DNA of 64,000 nt from Torymus aiolomorphi (GCA_036365515.1 CM070873.1:22738257-22802256), one strand, 5' to 3'; numbered from the stretch's first letter, positions 12,927-26,622 are shown. The notes: a model not told the origin generated them from the letters alone. A program made the numbers and translations.

Positions 12927-14467
12927 TTTTTTTTTTTTTGTGGGCGTGGGGGAGCAAGCTCCCCAGCCAGTGGCCCTACGACACGGGAACCCCACCGGCA
13001 CCGCGTGAGCATTCCTTCAGTGGGGCCCATTCTGATCCGCTGGACCCGTCGCCGTTGCTGTCGTTATCCCTACTCCCGCATCCCCTTAGCCTTGCGGCCA
13101 AGGGATTAGGGGTTCGGGCTCGACAGTTTATCCGCATTTCGATGTCCCTCTTTCAGGATGCCTCCATCTTCTTTTTCAGCACGCGCACATTCACACACAC
13201 ATACACACACACACATATACACACAAACACACACACACATACCCGCGCGCACACTCACCCACACAGGCACACAGACCCATCTCTTCGCGCGTCGGCCTTT
13301 CCTTCCCTCTAGTCCAAGGGACCGTGATTCCTCATTCGCTGTGTCTCCTCTTCTGTTTTTCGCTTCTTTGTGATTACGTGCTTGAAGTAGCACGCAATCT
13401 TCTCCCAAGATTCCGGTCCACGTAGCATGACTTCGACCAGTGTCTCTGGCTCTAAAAGTACGCCAATACTCTGTTGTAGTTCAACCTGCTCCTTCATGTA
13501 GAATCTGCAGTGGAAGAACGCGTGTTCCGCGTCGTCCCATTCGGCGCCACAGTCCTGGCAGTTTGGATCGTTTCGCCTTTTATACTTAAACAAGTAGGCA
13601 CCGAAACACCCATATCCACTGAGTGCCTGCGTGACCCAGTAATCGAGTCTTCCATGTTCTCGGGTCGTCCACTCTTTGACGCCTCTAATAAGCGTATGTA
13701 TCCACCATTAGGGTATGCGCTCCATTCACCTTGCCACTCTTGCAGTAGAGCTGCGTGGGCTTCCTTTTTGATATCCAGTAGTGTGGCTGTCTTATCCTCT
13801 CGTTGCTGCCTCTCCCACACGTTGGCTCTTTCCTTAGCGAGTAGCCATATCGGGGCTATACCTGCGAGGAGCAAAGTTGCACCCAATGATATGGTACGAT
13901 ATCCGCCAATAACTCGAAGTGCTATTCGTCGCTGTACAGGAGCCATATTCTTCATGACTGCGCTATTGTGCGCATGGGCACCCCACAGAGACGAGCCGTA
14001 GAATAGCACCGAGTGCACCACAGTCGCCAGAAGTGCTCGGCTGCCTTGTTTAGGTCCTCTCACATTGGGCATCAGCTGTTGTAGCGCTGTACCTACATTC
14101 CCTGCTTTGGTCGATGTTCGCCTGATGTGGTCTTTGAAGTTCCAGTGCCTGTCGATCCATAAGCCCAGGTACCGGATGCTATCCTGGAACTGTATCGTAT
14201 GGCCATCTAGTTCGAGTTTGGGGTACTCGAACTTTCTTCTCTTTGTTACGAAGCAGCCTCGCTCTTCTCCTGGGCTAGTTCGAGACCGTGTGCTTTCATC
14301 CAGCGGCTGACTATTTCTAGAGACTCGTTGCATTTCCATTCTATTTCTTGTATAGTTGCGGCTACTGCTACCATGGCCACATCATCCGCATATCCTACTA
14401 AAACCACGTCCTTAGGTAGTTTGAGCCGCAGCAGCCCGTTGTAATGTATGTTCCATATCGTGGGCTT
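12927..14467 (-). mobile_element. R1-clade LINE, 5' truncated
   Basis: Minus-strand non-LTR element ending in a poly(A) tail (T-run 12927-12939). The 3' UTR includes a CA/GT microsatellite (about 13193-13265). The 5' truncation point at 14467 coincides with the boundary of the palindromic element that follows. Confidence 0.8.
13309..14467 (-). pseudogene. R1-clade RT C-terminal half with zinc knuckle, frameshifted
   Basis: Reading down the minus strand: the RT palm block WNIHYNGLLRL then VGYADDVAMV (catalytic YADD, near 14390), the block HGLELAQEKSEA, a frameshift near 14270, then LDGHTIQFQDSIRYLG, WGAHAHNS and RRIALRVIGGYRT. A second frameshift near 13705 leads into the frame HGRLDYWVTQALSGYGCF and a CCHC-type knuckle (CQDCGAEWDDAEHAFFHC, near 13550), ending at a stop at 13309. 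YADD and the terminal knuckle preceded by the GYGCF block are R1/TRAS-like. At least two frameshifts make it inactive. Confidence 0.8.
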
Positions 14468-15382
14468 TATTTATTTTTCACTCATAATTTTAAAAAAATC
14501 ATATACCTATTATTTTATTCATATTTTATACATAATTTAAAAATTAATACTTTTTAATCTTCATAAATGAATTTAATTATAATTATGTCATAAATTGTTG
14601 CAAAAATTATAAATTTTGTTATTAAAAATTCATTAAAGGAATAAGCAAATTAAGTTTGAGGAAGCCACGGGCCAATGAATTGGCAGCGGTTTTTATATCA
14701 TTCTGCCCCGTATTTAGAACACGTTCTATAAGATGAGACTATTCGATTGCACTTTATTTTAGCTGTTTTATTAAATACAAATTTCAAAAAATCTACGCCT
14801 GACAATTCTGTTTTTCCAAAAAAATACTTAGAAATTATTTAATTAAATAAAAATCGTAATACCGGTAAGTAAGAATTTGCATTTGTATAATTTTGATCTA
14901 GTTTTTAAACGAGCATGTCTGGTGGACATGCTAATAAAATCACTCAAAAAAATTTCTGAGCATAGAATTTACATATACGGAATGCCTGACAAAATTGTTT
15001 TTCCAAATAAACATTCGAATATTAATTTATTAAATAATGAAATTGGGTTGATTTTGGATTTCACAGTAATCAAAAATAATAATATCCAAAATCCGTACAA
15101 CAGGATCCTTCCATTTTGAAGTTTAGTCATTTGACGGGAACAGTGAATTCATATAAAAAACGGCTGCCAATTCATGGGCCCGTAGCTTCCTCGAACTTAA
15201 TTTCCTTTAATCAATTTTTAATAACAAAATTTATAATTTTTGCACCAATTTATGACATAATTATAATTAAATTCATTTATGAAGATTAAAAAGTATTAAT
15301 TTTTTTAAATTATGTATAAAATATGAATAAAATAATAGGTATGATTTTTTTAAAATTATGAGTGAAAAATAAATAAAATAAT
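14468..15382. mobile_element. 915-bp element with ~230-bp inverted termini
   Basis: Left arm 14468-14700 and right arm 15150-15382 are near-exact complements. Both contain the word GCCAATGAATTGGCAGC or its variant, preceded by TTTGAGGAAGCC. The unique centre (14700-15150) holds one 80-codon ORF (14877-15119) that I do not recognise. No clear target duplication. The ~45-bp inner motif recurs alone at 27.44, 35.49 and 40.46 kb. Superfamily unknown. Confidence 0.65.
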
Positions 15383-15659
15383 TGATTGTAATATTATCGT
15401 CAAAACCTTTTAAAATTCCTAAATAATCTTCACTTCAAATTATATTTTATTTCTTTGTAAAATTTCACACATAGGGTACTTGTCTGTAGTAGTATTCCTG
15501 TCCGTATTTGTGTGCTCTTTCTGAAATTTCCGATGTAAGAAAAAGGTTCCAACCTTAAAAATAATAAATGGCTATTACAAAACAAACGCAGGTATACAAC
15601 ACGTGTGCATCGGCGCATAGCACATAGCGCATGTCATTTCCATTTTCTAGTATACATAA
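15383..15659. other. AT-rich spacer
   Basis: No supported feature. A short tract near 15430-15620 resembles the ACACGTGTGCATCG-type repeat near 29.98 kb. Confidence 0.3.
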
Positions 15660-16500
15660 ATGCGTTCCCGAATAATTACGATTTTAAAAGAGGGCTAAAA
15701 TAGTTTTAACCTCAAATATCTCTGAAATTCATAAACGAATTCTTTTATCCTAAGAACTCTTCTAATAAATAATATACAAACTCTACATTTCCACCAAATT
15801 TCAAAGAAATTGAAACAATTTTAATGTAGTTTTATTGTGCGACAACAAAGAAAGTCACTTTCAAAAATACTAAAATTTCAAATATCAAACATATAAAAAA
15901 ATAACCATATAATCTGGATGAAATTTTACACAGGTATTGCTTGTATCGCATACAAAATAGTCTATAAATTTCAAGCTGATACATGAAGTCGTCATAGAGA
16001 AATTACGATTTTCAAAAAACCCGTAAAAGAATTTTAACCTTAAATATCTCTAAAAATCATGAGACAATTCTTTCACCTAAAGGACTTATACGATAATATA
16101 TAGACTATAGATCTCCACAAAATTTCAAAATGATTAAATCAATTTTTGTTTTCTCTAGTTATCATGCGACAAAGAAAATAACTTTGTAAAATACGAAAAT
16201 TTTCAAAATCAAATATCTTAATAAGTAATCGTACGATCTTGATGAAAATTCGCATACATATTACCTATATCACATACAAAATTGTCTATAAATTTGGAGC
16301 TGATACATGGAGCCGTTCTCGCTGAAATTACGATTTGAAAAAAGATTAAAAAATTTTAACCTCAAATATTTCTGAAATTTCTGGACTAATCGTTTTGCCC
16401 AAAGAACTCGACCAAGAGCTATCCAAAACCTAACTCTACAAGGAATTTCAAAGCTATTAAGTCAATTTTACTCCCGTAATCGTTGGACATACAAAACTCA
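15660..16500. repeat. Tandem satellite-like array, ~325-bp unit
   Basis: Three diverged units whose anchor word CTCAAATATCTCT (or variant) starts at 15711, 16039 and 16361 (spacing 328 and 322). Each unit also carries ACAAAATTGTCTATAAATTT-like words. The same family occurs at 41.12-41.81 kb and as a fragment at 34.93-35.03 kb. Confidence 0.75.
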
Positions 16501-17122
16501 TTTTTTTCACATTTTAATTTTTTTCTCAAAAACTAGTTGACAAGATGAATTCAAATTTTTACAGATTACAGCTATTTATATTCTGCATTACGACGATTTT
16601 TCTCAAGAAAATTGTTTGTTTAGTTTAGGAGTTATAAGCTTTTTTAAAAAAACACGTTTTTGTTAATAACAAAAGAACCGTGATAGCTAGAGAAATTTTT
16701 TTTTAGAAAATATAGGTATTTTAATGCTCTTTCGAATGCTATAGATTCGATTCAAATATCTCGATCTTATCATTAAAAAAAAGCAAAAATCAGTTTTGAG
16801 AAAACCGAAAATTCGATCAATAAAACAATATATTATATCGCAACTGCAACGTTTACTCGCACTCTACAGAGGTGTAAATAATTTAGGTAAAAAAGTTTGC
16901 CCACGCGAACGCGCGTTTATGCTAATTATCCGCGAGCTTATTAATCACCATCTGCGATTTCTCTTCCGTGGGAATGGAGATGGTTTCGCTGAAAATGTGA
17001 AATGAATTTTAAGTCTGCGTCAAATTAGACATTTAATCTGAACCAAACAACATTTCTTACATTAAATTTAACAAAAACCTGCTGTACTAATTCGTAATCT
17101 TCTATGGGATGTGTTTGTTTTC
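16501..17122. other. AT-rich repeat-like DNA
   Basis: Contains phrases shared with the satellite flanks and a small GC-richer patch (16890-16960). No supported gene. Confidence 0.35.
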
Positions 17123-17347
17123 AGGTGTTTGAAATTTCGAACGTTCACAGTGAACGAACGATTTTTGCCATTTTCAAATTTAACCGAATTTGGCTACTTA
17201 ATACATTTAAAATCGGATAATAACTGTATTTCTTCACTTCTCACTCTTGCAGTCATCAGTAAACCACACTCCGGGGAATTCTAACCAGAATTAAAAACTT
17301 TAAGTTAATATTTCGTTCATTATGAACGTTCGGAATTTCAAACACGT
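17123..17347. mobile_element. MITE family B, copy 1 (8-bp TSD)
   Basis: Termini AGGTGTTTGAAATTTCGAAC and complement, 225 bp, flanked by perfect 8-bp duplications TTGTTTTC (17115-17122, 17348-17355). A second copy is at 54.82 kb. The ends resemble those of family A (ATGGGTCTGAAGTTTGCAAC), so the two families may share a transposase. Confidence 0.85.
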
Positions 17348-17389
17348 TTGTTTTCTCATACTTGATTGGGTATAATAATTAATTTTTTG

Positions 17390-17600
17390 AAACTCCGTGC
17401 GAGAAGTTCGATTTCTCGCACGCTGCGTTAAACGATGCGTGCAAAAATCTCACTTCTCGCACGTCGTGTCAAAAAATACGGTTCGACACTTGTGTGAGAA
17501 GTTGATTTTCTCCTCGTGTGACCTTTTCACCCTCGCTTCGCTCGGGTGCAAACAGTCACACGAGGGGAAAATCAAATCCTCGCACTAGTATCGAAATGTA
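17390..17600. repeat. Hairpin-forming repeat with TTCGCTCGGGTG core
   Basis: Several GAGAAGTT...TCTCGCAC inverted units lead to a hairpin around 17540 whose stem is CTCGTGTGAC / GTCACACGAG and whose centre is CCCTCGCTTCGCTCGGGTG. A plus-strand ORF across it is an artefact. Confidence 0.6.
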
Positions 17601-18433
17601 CTATATCATGAAACATTACTTAATGTGTATATCTAATACAGATACTACGATGAAACTAAAAGAAAACAGCTTGGTCGTGCAGTTTGAGGTTTAGTTCGTG
17701 AACCATCCGGTACGTGGCGTCAATAAACTCAACAAAAGAATTTCTCCTCCGGTGTATATATTAAGGCCTGCAAGGCTGTAAGAATTAAGCCTTAGTAAAA
17801 AAGAGATATTTATGGTCCCTTGTCGTTTTAGACTGGATGAAACTGTGTATACCTTTATTGACGAAATCGTCCTCCTTCTTGAATTTTGCCAATTTAACTA
17901 TTCTCAAATCCCCTTCGTACTGTGGAAAATCTTAAAACAGGTTTAGTTTTCTTCAAAAAAACTAAAGAAAATTAACGATAGTCTGTAGTTAATCTATTAA
18001 TCAAATGAAAGCATTTTTAGCGAAAACTAGCCTTTAAATGGCAAAATTTACTTTAAATTGATCCATAATTAACAAATAAAAGCAGAATATTGTTCTTAGC
18101 CATAAAGTAAGCTAGAAAATAAGGACCCACAGAGTTTGATTATAAGAAATATACCATGATCATGACGCCGATATTTTCTCCTGGCAATTGGTATATTTAA
18201 ATCTATTTTTCGTATGTTCCTATTGCTGTATTATTAACATTTTCCGGTATTAATTTGTGGTTTTTTTTTTTTTTAAATCCATACATTTTATAAATGCGAT
18301 CTTCTTCAAAGAACTGTAAACAAGTTTGTAAAGCCCATTAAAATTATTCAATAATATAATTTTAACTTTTCGATCACTTAAAATATTTATTGGTATAGTT
18401 AACATTGCATTTCACATCAATTTCAGTACTAGT
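17601..18433. other. AT-rich sequence, nothing recognised
   Basis: No supported gene or repeat. An 11-nt T run lies near 18260. Confidence 0.4.
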
Positions 18434-18539
18434 AGTCATTGCTGGGGGGGACTGGCAATGTAAATCAATCCGTGCAATCACCGTTGGGCCGATGCCCTTG
18501 TAGGGCCGCCCCGACACAAAATTAAAATACCAAACTATC

Positions 18540-19270
18540 AACTCGTAAACCAACTTACCCTACGCACAGTAAGAGGCTGATAAAAAACTTAAATGCCAAA
18601 TCCACCTACCCCACGCACAGCAAGAGGCCGACGAAAAACGTAAATGTCAAACTGTAAGCTCCACCTACCCCACGCACAGCAAGATGCCGATAAAAAACTT
18701 GAATGCTAAACCCACTTACTCCACGCACAACAAGGGGCCGATAAAAAACTTGAATACCGAACTCACCTACCCCACGTACAGCAAGGGGCCAATAAAAAAA
18801 CTTGAATGCCAAATCCACCTACGCCATGTACAGCAAGTGGACGATAAAAAACTTGAATATTAAAGTGATGCGATACCCACACTATTACTCAATTCTGGGT
18901 TCCCGTTTTTCTCCTTCAATTTTAAACTTTTTGAAAAAAACTCTTTGACACGTTTTAAGTTTAATAAAGAACTAGAACGTATCAAAGAGTTTTTTTCTTA
19001 AAATTAAAAATTGAATGAGGAAAACGGGAACCCAATTTTGAGTAATAGCGTGGGTATCGCCACCTTAAACCTCCCTACCCCATGCACAGCAAAAGAACGA
19101 TAAAAATCTTGAATGCCAAACCGTAAACCCACCTACCCCACACACAGGAAAAGGCCGATAAAAAACTTAAATGTGAAACTGTAAGCCCCTAAACCCACCT
19201 ACCGCACGCACAGCAAGAGATCGATAAAAAACGTAAATGTCAAACTGTAAGTCCCTAAACCCCACTTACA
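18540..19270. repeat. Minisatellite, ~50-60-bp unit (CCCACGCACAGCAAGAGGCC)
   Basis: Units start near 18553, 18609, 18669, 18719, 18769 and 18821, then resume near 19077, 19135 and 19200 after a MITE insertion. Each unit has the CCCCACGCACAGCAAG block, CGATAAAAAACTTGAATGCC and ACCCACCTA. The array lies inside the hAT element. Confidence 0.8.
18864..19064. mobile_element. TTAA-flanked MITE 1 (piggyBac-like) inside the minisatellite
   Basis: About 55-bp inverted ends with the block GCGATACCCACGCTATTACT, 201 bp, bounded by TTAA at 18860-18863 and 19065-19068. The TTAA duplication is the piggyBac hallmark. It interrupts the minisatellite and is therefore younger than it. Confidence 0.65.
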
Positions 19271-20099
19271 GCAAGTTGCACAATAAGAAGAGAAGTGAGA
19301 GTAATAGAATAGCAATAGCAGAATAGTTCAAAGTAAAAACCATACAATCAAAATTGAACAAAAGCAGTTTGACGAATTTTGAAGGAGCGGTTTCAGGAGA
19401 CGTTTTACTCCATAAAATCGGTCGATGCGGATGATGCCTGCACACGGGAAAGGGATCGCACCGTCAGGTATGGGGAGCATGCACGATAATGCTGCATTAT
19501 GTAAAGCAATTGATCAGTTTTTAGTTCTCGCTATCTATGTATAAATGCAATTAGAATATCATGTATATAAGCTTTAAAAATCAGAAGTCGAAGAAAAATT
19601 AAAAAATTTGCACTTTATTTTTTAAAATCGTCATTACGTCTAAATAAGTGCATTTTGATGACTTTAAATAAGAATTCAAAAATATTTCTGATTTTTAAAG
19701 CTTATAATATTCTTATTGCATTTATACATAGATTGCGAGACCTAAAAATTCACCAATCACTTTAGATAATTAATCGCAAAAAAAGATTTAAATCGTAATT
19801 TTTAATTTATCGCAGTTTTGATATCAAAAGCAAACTTTTGGCAGGGGCCTTACAGGTTATACAACCTTAACAATGAATATTATCCTTTATTGTATAATGC
19901 CAGAAAATTCTAAATGTTAATTGAATGAAAATGGAAAAAGATAGTTTTAATATTATTAATAATTTTCAAATAAGATTTTTTTCTATACTATGATTGAAAT
20001 AAATGCTTGAAACTACATACTATATACATATACGCAACTGTATATTTGTCTCGTTTACAAAAATTAAAATTACAGTATTATTTAATCATTACATTTAGC

Positions 20100-20450
20100 C
20101 CGCTCGCAACAAACACAACGTATACACAGAGAAGTCGGAGAGTTTACTAGTGGTCATAGACGTTGCGTAGGTATCGAAAAAAATAAGACACGCGTGTCGT
20201 TAACAACATCAGTTCTGTTTTACGTCTTTCTGGTGGGCTCGTGTCATTGACGCGGGGCGATCGAGTTTATCGTGGGCCAATCTTGAAGCAGGCCGAGAGT
20301 GGGGGTTTGCTGCGCGCCAAGTCCTTTCGAGGAAACTCTTTACTCGAGCTATTTCGTGTGAATTTCCTCGCGCCCAGAATTATTTTTTCAAAACAACTGA
20401 AGCGCTACCGAAAAGAATCGAGTGACGAGTAGAAAAAGAAATTCTATATA
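20100..20450. other. GC-richer exon-like segment inside the hAT element
   Basis: Sharp rise in GC within the AT-rich element. A 63-codon plus-strand ORF (20241-20432) and the initiator-like word ACATCAGTTCTG (20208-20219) are present. It might be captured host 5' gene sequence, but no protein similarity is recognisable to me. Confidence 0.25.
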
Positions 20451-20799
20451 GTTTTTCAAACGAAGAGATAATTGATTGCGTAGCTAAGTCAAGTAAGCTA
20501 TTAAGTAGTTTATTGATACCTTAATACAACTTAAAAGAGAGCAACAATTCATTATATAAAAATAATTATAAGTCTAGTAAAATGGACTAGTCATTTTGTA
20601 GTTTATAAGACAATTGTGATTGTGTGTTGCAGAACCTAATATAAATAAAGATTAAATAAAATTCAATTTTATGTCTTCAAATTTAATAAAAAAAAAATTT
20701 AAGCCCCCACCCCCTCCTGCCTACTTTGTTAAATCGGGCCGATCTGAATTTAAAATTACCGAGTCGGTTTAGACTCGCCAGTCCGCCCCTGAGTCATTG

Positions 20800-21178
20800 A
20801 TTGAAAAATTTTAAATAAATATATCAATTTTATGAACACTGAGTATAAAAGCATGTATCCAACATAACAATTTTAAAATTTAAATATAATCATTTTAATA
20901 AAATTGACAATCTCATTCTACGACCCCAATCATTATTTCATCAAGACTCGTTCATTTTACCATTCTCCGAGCCTTTCCCAGCCCGGCCAACAAAAAAGCC
21001 GAGCGACTCTCGTTTCGTCGCCAGCAGCCAAACTAAATCAATTTCTTTTCTCAGCTTTAGCTCGGCAGCTGAAACTTGGCCATTACCTCTCCCCCTCTCT
21101 CCGCTCTCCCATTATTCATTTACAAAACCTACATTCGGACCTACACCCGCGCAGCCGCTCCTTTTCATTACGCCGCGG
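20800..21178. other. AT-rich then GC-rich island
   Basis: The island (about 20930-21178) is continuous with 22338 onward once the 21187-22329 transposon is removed. No credible gene. Confidence 0.35.
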
Positions 21179-21186
21179 CCATTGTG

Positions 21187-22329
21187 CAGTGGCGGATTCA
21201 GCACTGGGAAATGGGGGGGGGCGATTGGTGAATAGCTAATAAAATTTCTAAAAAAAAAAAAAAAAAAAAAGGTACGGGTAGTAGGCAAAGTTTGTTGCAA
21301 AGTCTATACAAGTATATAACTTTGTATTTTGGAAGTTGATTTCGAATTGAACTTAATACTGAAATAGATAGAGAGTATTTTTCAAAATATAAGAATCACC
21401 CGTATAATAATATTACAATATTCTACGCTTGATGCGATTGTTAAACTGTATTTTATTACTTAAGGCGATGTGAACCTCAAAATCAACCCAATTTCATTAT
21501 TTAATTAAAGTCGTGGTATAGCCGTATCATTACCGACTGAGCAATTGGCACAGTTTCAAGTTTATTAAAAATAAAATACGTAGAATCACAAAAAATCAAG
21601 AGAACACCCTTCTGCGGTTTTGAACATTCTATCATCCAGTAAAAGTTTGAAGTCGAAATATCAAGTGGTTTTTGCAAAAACTTTGAACAAAACAAAATTC
21701 GGTTTCGTTCAAAGTTTTTGCAAAAACCATTTGATATTTCGACTTCAAATTTTTACTGGGTGATAGAACGTTCAAAACCACAGAAGGGTGTTCTCTTGAT
21801 TTTTTGTGATTCTACGTATTTTATTTTTAATAAGCTTGAAACTGTGTTAATTGCTCGGTCGGTAACGGTAGGACTATGCCACCCCGTTAATAAACATTCG
21901 AACGTTTATTTGGAAAAACAATTCTTTCAGGCGCTCCGTGTATGTAAATACTATGCTCAGATTTTTTTTGTGCGATTCTATCAGCATTTCCATGTGATAA
22001 ACACTTTTTAAAACTGACAAAATTCGAAGTATACAGATCCCTACTTATCGGCATTGCGGCTTTTATTTAATTAAATAAATTCTGAGTAAATTTTTGGAAA
22101 AACAGCTCTTTCAGGCGCTCCGTATATGTAAATACTATACTCAATTTTTTTTGTTAGTAATTCTATTATTATTTGCAAAAGAAATATACATTCTAAAATT
22201 TGTCGGTAAGTACACATTACCTTAAAGTACAAAATCAATTCTGTACCTTCCTCGGAATATTTTTATCTTTGAGTTTTGCAGAGAGGGGGGGGCGATCGCC
22301 CCCGTCGCCCCCCCCTGGATCCGCCACTG
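21187..22329. mobile_element. 1.14-kb non-autonomous hAT element
   Basis: Termini CAGTGGCGGATTCAG and CTGGATCCGCCACTG, the classic hAT end, with a perfect 8-bp duplication CCATTGTG (21179-21186, 22330-22337). The G-rich subterminal GGGGGGGCGA blocks are mirrored at the two ends. The centre contains a long hairpin (listed separately). Two tandem copies of a ~55-bp word (TTTCAGGCGCTCCGTGTATG) occur at about 21908-21965 and 22095-22150. No transposase. Confidence 0.85.
21513..21895. repeat. ~185-bp-arm hairpin inside the hAT element
   Basis: Arm 21513-21697 is repeated inverted at about 21707-21895 with few mismatches, around a loop of about 10 nt. The mirrored ORFs on both strands are two readings of the same arm. 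Confidence 0.8.
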
Positions 22330-22337
22330 CCATTGTG

Positions 22338-23740
22338 CCCGCGGGGGAGGAGATTTTTTTGCGCGCTACCCGCCGCAAACTTTTTTCCATTAACCCTCGT
22401 ATTTTATTATTTGTCCTGGCCGACTCGATTTCTCTCTTCCCCTCCTTCTTACACGATGTACATCTTTCGACTACTTTCCGATGCGCGTGCGCCTCAACTT
22501 TTCCGATTTAACTAGGTAGCCGCCGAAGCGCAGGAAAAAGTTCGTACGAGGATTTGCACGTCTTTCGCGTGGATGTGGATTCGACTTTGCGGGGTTAATA
22601 ATGGACGATGAGATGATGAGATTTTACAAATGTTAAGGTATTCGCGAATGTCGGATGTTTGATAAACTTTGTTAGGGGTGGATTTTATAGGTACCAAATC
22701 GTGGTTTCTTTTGTACGAAACTGCTATTATGTAATTAAACCAGATTCTTTATCTTATAAATTGATTCATGAGGTTTTTTATTTTCTGCCCAAGTAAGGGG
22801 CTTACCGTTTATTAATCCACCATATCCGAATAGAAACGGAAAAAATGTTATGCGAGTTATATTAGTATTTGGTAATTTAATATTAGAAAATCTGTACAGC
22901 AGAAATAAAGATTCCTAGAAAAAATTATTTTGTGCTGTTACAATAAGAATAAAAAAAATAATCATAAATCGTTTCGATTATTTAAAATCGCAGAATCGTC
23001 ACGAAAATCCTGAAAGCCATACAATCAGTCGCACTTTATTCAACTAATTTTTTGCAAAAATTTCCCTGCCAACTTCACCAACAAAAAGCCATCAAGCCCG
23101 GCTCGCTCTTAGCCCGCGTCTGCGCGCATTCTTTGAAATTTCATCCTCCGCGGCGTCCGCGACACTATCGCTCTCGCGTTGGGAAGAAAATAACCCGCGA
23201 GAGCGAGAGAAAGAGAAAAAGAAGCAGACAGGCGAAGAAAAGCGAGTCCGGCCGAGCGTGTATAAAACTTCATTTTCATAAAGCGCGCTTTAGAACCCGG
23301 GAAAGCGAGAGAGAGAGAGAGAGAGGAATTAAAGCGGACGCGCGCTGAAAAATTTACGCCTGCGCTCACGAGAGAAATCCGGCGAATGCAATTCTTTCCG
23401 TCTCTACCCTAGAATTTCTTTCTTCTGGTGAGCAGCTTTCTTCTCTTTTCGAGAGGGACGAGTAGAAGGAGAAGCTCGCGGGAGAATGAAGTGCGACGAG
23501 TGTTTTTTTTATCCTGCATCCGCTCTCTACCTCTGTTGATGTACCGTTTTGCAAAGCGTTTTGTTCTCCGGGGGAGAAAGGTTTTTCCATAATGTGTAAA
23601 TGTGCGGCTGTTTGTCTTTAAGCTATTAACGAGTGGTGTATTGTGTTGAAATAAAGGCCTCGGTTGTAAAGTTTTCATTTGGATAAAATAAACGTGTATG
23701 GTCGTGACAAGTATTTCAAAAACATTGATAATAATATTAT
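22338..23740. other. GC-rich island tracts, no gene recognised
   Basis: Islands at 22338-22600 and 23050-23600 contain CpG-rich and GAGAGA words and overlapping arginine/serine ORFs on both strands. 22620-23040 is AT-rich. I see no splice-bounded coding sequence. Confidence 0.35.
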
Positions 23741-23750
23741 GAAAACTTAC

Positions 23751-24358
23751 CCTTTATTTTTACAAGTAGTATACAAATTCCTAAATTTAAAGTTAACACT
23801 GTACAAACTTCTCCAAGGTAGACCATTGGCTAAGAACCGTACAAAATTTTGTCTCTGATTTAAATCGGAAATATGAAATCCTTTTTTATGCCTCAAATAT
23901 AAGAAAGGCTCTACATTTTCTTCATCCCAATTATGAATCTAAATCAATAAAAAAGATTTTTGAATATTTCTATAACTTCAAGAATTACAAGAATTAAATT
24001 AAATTTTTAAAAATGTTCTTACATTACAAACATTTTTCCAATTATTTTTAACACATTGATCTTCCATTTCTGTAAATAGACCATTTTTTAATGGTCTATA
24101 ATTCTCAAATTTTGTTATTTGTTCTTCAGTTAATGGGCACGAACCTGCAGTATTTTCTATTCTGTGTTGCGGCGGTACTGAATGTTGTAACTTTATTTCT
24201 CTTATTTTGGATCTTCTTTTTATATTAGATTTCCTTCTTTTAATAGATTTTGCATTTGCAACTTTATTATGATTATCTTTATCTTTATCATCAATAAACA
24301 ATGGATCTTGTTGAATTTCATCTACATTGACTTCTTCTTCTTCAGTTGGAAATTCCAT
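23751..24358 (-). CDS. Unknown basic protein, exons 1 and 2 (3' part not in line)
   Basis: Exon 1 is 24358-24023: the ATG at 24358 has an in-frame TAG 24 nt upstream and the exon ends at GTAAGAAC. Exon 2 is 23938-23751, entered after TTGATTTAG and left at GTAAGTTT. The joined reading is open for 174 codons in consistent phase. Residues about 1-25 are acidic, about 35-55 form a Lys/Arg-rich nuclear-localisation-like stretch (SIKRRKSNIKRRSKIREIK), and residues 75-174 are a compact domain with GLFTEMEDQCVKNNWKNVCN, NWDEENVEPFLYL, FVRFLANGLPWRSLYS and FKFRNLYTTCKNK. The ME-D...NNW pattern vaguely recalls Myb/SANT-like DNA-binding domains (inference only). No stop follows, so exons downstream are expected. 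The matching next exons are found instead at 2.68-3.51 kb on the other strand. A host gene is likely; function unknown. Confidence 0.65.
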
Positions 24359-25450
<1,092 letters not shown>

Positions 25451-25454
25451 TTAA

Positions 25455-25809
25455 AGGGAGTCTTACACATAGTGGCTTCTGAGGCCTTTTTAAAAAAAAG
25501 TATTCAATGAATTTTCATGGGACAAGTCCTAAATTACTTAAAATTCATGCAGTAATGACCCGAAGAGTTGAAAATATTAAAATTATTTGATTAATTATTT
25601 TAAAAAATTGAAAAACCACTTTTAATTGCTTAATTTTAAGAGCTTTTGTAATTTTCTTTGTCGTTTTTAGCATTTTCAAATTATTTCATAAAATATTTTT
25701 AATATTTTCAAATCTTCGGGCAATAAATACATGAATTTCAAGTAATTTAGACCCATGAAAAGCCATCGATCAGCTGATTTTGGCCTCAGCCACTAGGTGT
25801 AACACGCCC
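25455..25809. mobile_element. TTAA-flanked palindromic MITE 2 (piggyBac-like)
   Basis: Ends AGGGAGTCTTACACATAGTG and complement of GGGCGTGTTACACCTAGTGG. The whole 355 bp folds back on itself. TTAA at 25451-25454 and 25810-25813. Confidence 0.7.
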
Positions 25810-25813
25810 TTAA

Positions 25814-26622
<809 letters not shown>

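Larger units (their letters stand above)
18442..20791. mobile_element. 2.35-kb hAT-type element with nested insertions
   Basis: The right terminus reads, inverted, CAGGGGCGGACTGGCGAG, a common insect hAT end. The left terminus CTGGGGGGGACTGGCAATG is its degenerate partner. Both are flanked by a perfect 8-bp duplication AGTCATTG (18434-18441, 20792-20799). No transposase ORF. The interior carries a ~50-60-bp minisatellite, a TTAA MITE, an inverted-repeat patch (about 19505-19775) and a GC-richer segment at 20.1-20.44 kb. Confidence 0.75.

Noticed and set aside
13158..13408. His-Thr and Cys-Val rich ORFs near the R1 3' UTR
   Set aside because: Translations of a CA/GT microsatellite in the element's 3' UTR.
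14877..15119. 80-codon ORF inside the 915-bp palindromic element as a transposase fragment
   Set aside because: No DDE/D-like spacing or similarity visible. Too short to support a call.
17123..17347. A spliced gene using the TTTTCAG|GTG acceptor-like site at the left edge
   Set aside because: The site is formed by the MITE's target duplication and terminus.
21501..22011. A pair of near-identical ORFs on opposite strands (FYW...KPQKGVLLIFCDSTY)
   Set aside because: The two arms of one hairpin read on each strand. No sign of selection on protein, although the arms are oddly well preserved.
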